Assembly: GCF_003937945.1 (NCBI RefSeq)
Contig: NZ_RSEC01000060.1
Location: forward strand, 310,001-374,000
DNA from: Amycolatopsis eburnea
GTDB lineage: Bacteria; Actinomycetota; Actinomycetes; Mycobacteriales; Pseudonocardiaceae
Direction of reading: 5' to 3'
Length of the DNA stretch: 64,000 nucleotides
In this document: piece after piece, positions 63,751 through 64,000 of the stretch
How positions within the stretch are numbered: the first letter of the stretch is position 1
Layout of the letters: each line of letters opens with the position of its first letter
The notes under the pieces: model-generated
The model's database searches: none
Seen by the model: the letters and a program-made list of their open reading frames with translations, nothing else
What the model was told of the DNA's origin: nothing
Translations under genes and position numbers: made by a program

Positions 63751-64000
63751 GCCTCGACGCGCTGACGAACAAGTCCCTGTCGTTGTTCAGCGCGGTGGGC
63801 GGGTGGCGCACGGTCGCCGAAGGCGTCGCGTCGCGGGCGCTGTTCCTCGTCGCGTACCTGCTGAGCGGGCGGGTGCTCACGGCCGCGCTGATCGCCGTCG
63901 GCGGCGTGTGCGCGTTCGCCGTGGTCCGGATGTGCACCGACCGCAAGTTCTGGCAGCCGATGGTCGGGCTGGTCGTGGTCGGGGTGTCGGCGCTGCTGGC
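63747..64000 (+). CDS. DUF3159/VC0807-like membrane protein (partial)
   Basis: The gene runs off the window; 84 residues are visible. It starts SLDALTNKSLSLFSAVGGWRTV and has hydrophobic segments at about 27-65 and 75 on. The segment VVRMCTDRKFWQPMVGLVVVGVSALLA, in pieces, fits DUF3159 membrane proteins. It overlaps the monooxygenase stop (ATGA) and is co-transcribed. Coupling with a flavoprotein hydroxylase and TetR suggests a small efflux or resistance module. Function unknown. Confidence 0.6.
   Translation, partial: MSLDALTNKSLSLFSAVGGWRTVAEGVASRALFLVAYLLSGRVLTAALIAVGGVCAFAVVRMCTDRKFWQPMVGLVVVGVSALL

Overview
This is a GC-rich window with dense, short-spaced genes, frequent GTG starts and many ATGA/GTGA overlaps. 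It carries actinobacterial hallmarks: a WhiB protein, a LytR-CpsA-Psr protein, DprE2, a conservon, SigD/ShbA- and ECF41-type sigma factors, and DUF5997. DprE2 points to an arabinan-containing wall. The dispersed palindromes with a TGAAYGA-N-TCRTTCA core are what I associate with Pseudonocardiaceae, above all Amycolatopsis. I infer a chromosomal segment of an Amycolatopsis-like actinomycete; the genus rests on pattern recognition, not a search.

Layout. 1-2.5 kb: end of a coiled-coil protein, a lipoprotein and an OmpR-type two-component system. 2.5-4.9 kb: a translationally coupled pair, a VWA protein and a lectin-like/TIR protein. 4.9-10.7 kb: a LysR regulator, a 29-bp palindrome and a five-gene CoA-thioester operon (CoA-transferase, enoyl-CoA hydratase, acetoacetate decarboxylase-like, 3-hydroxyacyl-CoA dehydrogenase, glutaryl-CoA-dehydrogenase-like enzyme). 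10.7-16.3 kb: LCP protein, DprE2, a SigG-type sigma factor, WhiB and two overlapping sigma-type genes, the second SigD/ShbA-like with an N-terminal extension. 16.3-27.3 kb: a LysR/transporter pair, small enzymes, a CAU tRNA, ArsR-AHSA1 with a DHFR-like protein, several unknowns, DUF5997 and kynureninase. 27.2-32.3 kb: a palindrome cluster, MarR with haloalkane dehalogenase, and an alkane hydroxylase operon (AlkB-rubredoxin, ferredoxin, reductase, TetR).

33-39.6 kb: a complete conservon (cvnABCD), then a leaderless aromatic prenyltransferase, a heme-oxygenase-like diiron protein and a nucleotidyltransferase that look like one small cassette. 39.6-46.4 kb: a large ATPase-LuxR regulator, a zinc-ribbon protein, a TPR protein, an ECF41 sigma factor with its probable DoxX target, and a frameshifted gene. 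46.4-52.6 kb: a small unknown divergent from an 1100-residue repeat protein, an SDR, a decayed Baeyer-Villiger monooxygenase fragment and tRNA-Asn. 52.5-64 kb: trans-aconitate methyltransferase, DnaG, a second ECF41 factor, an ABC-2 permease, an MFS/CMD operon facing MarR, a CMD-like protein facing TetR across a double palindrome, a VOC protein, and a TetR/FAD-monooxygenase pair.

The themes are oxidative catabolism (CoA operon, alkane and haloalkane oxidation) and dense local regulation, mostly divergent regulator/target pairs whose operators are visible as palindromes. The best candidates for something new are the VWA-TIR pair, the prenyltransferase/diiron/nucleotidyltransferase cassette beside the conservon, and the divergent pair containing the 1100-residue repeat protein.
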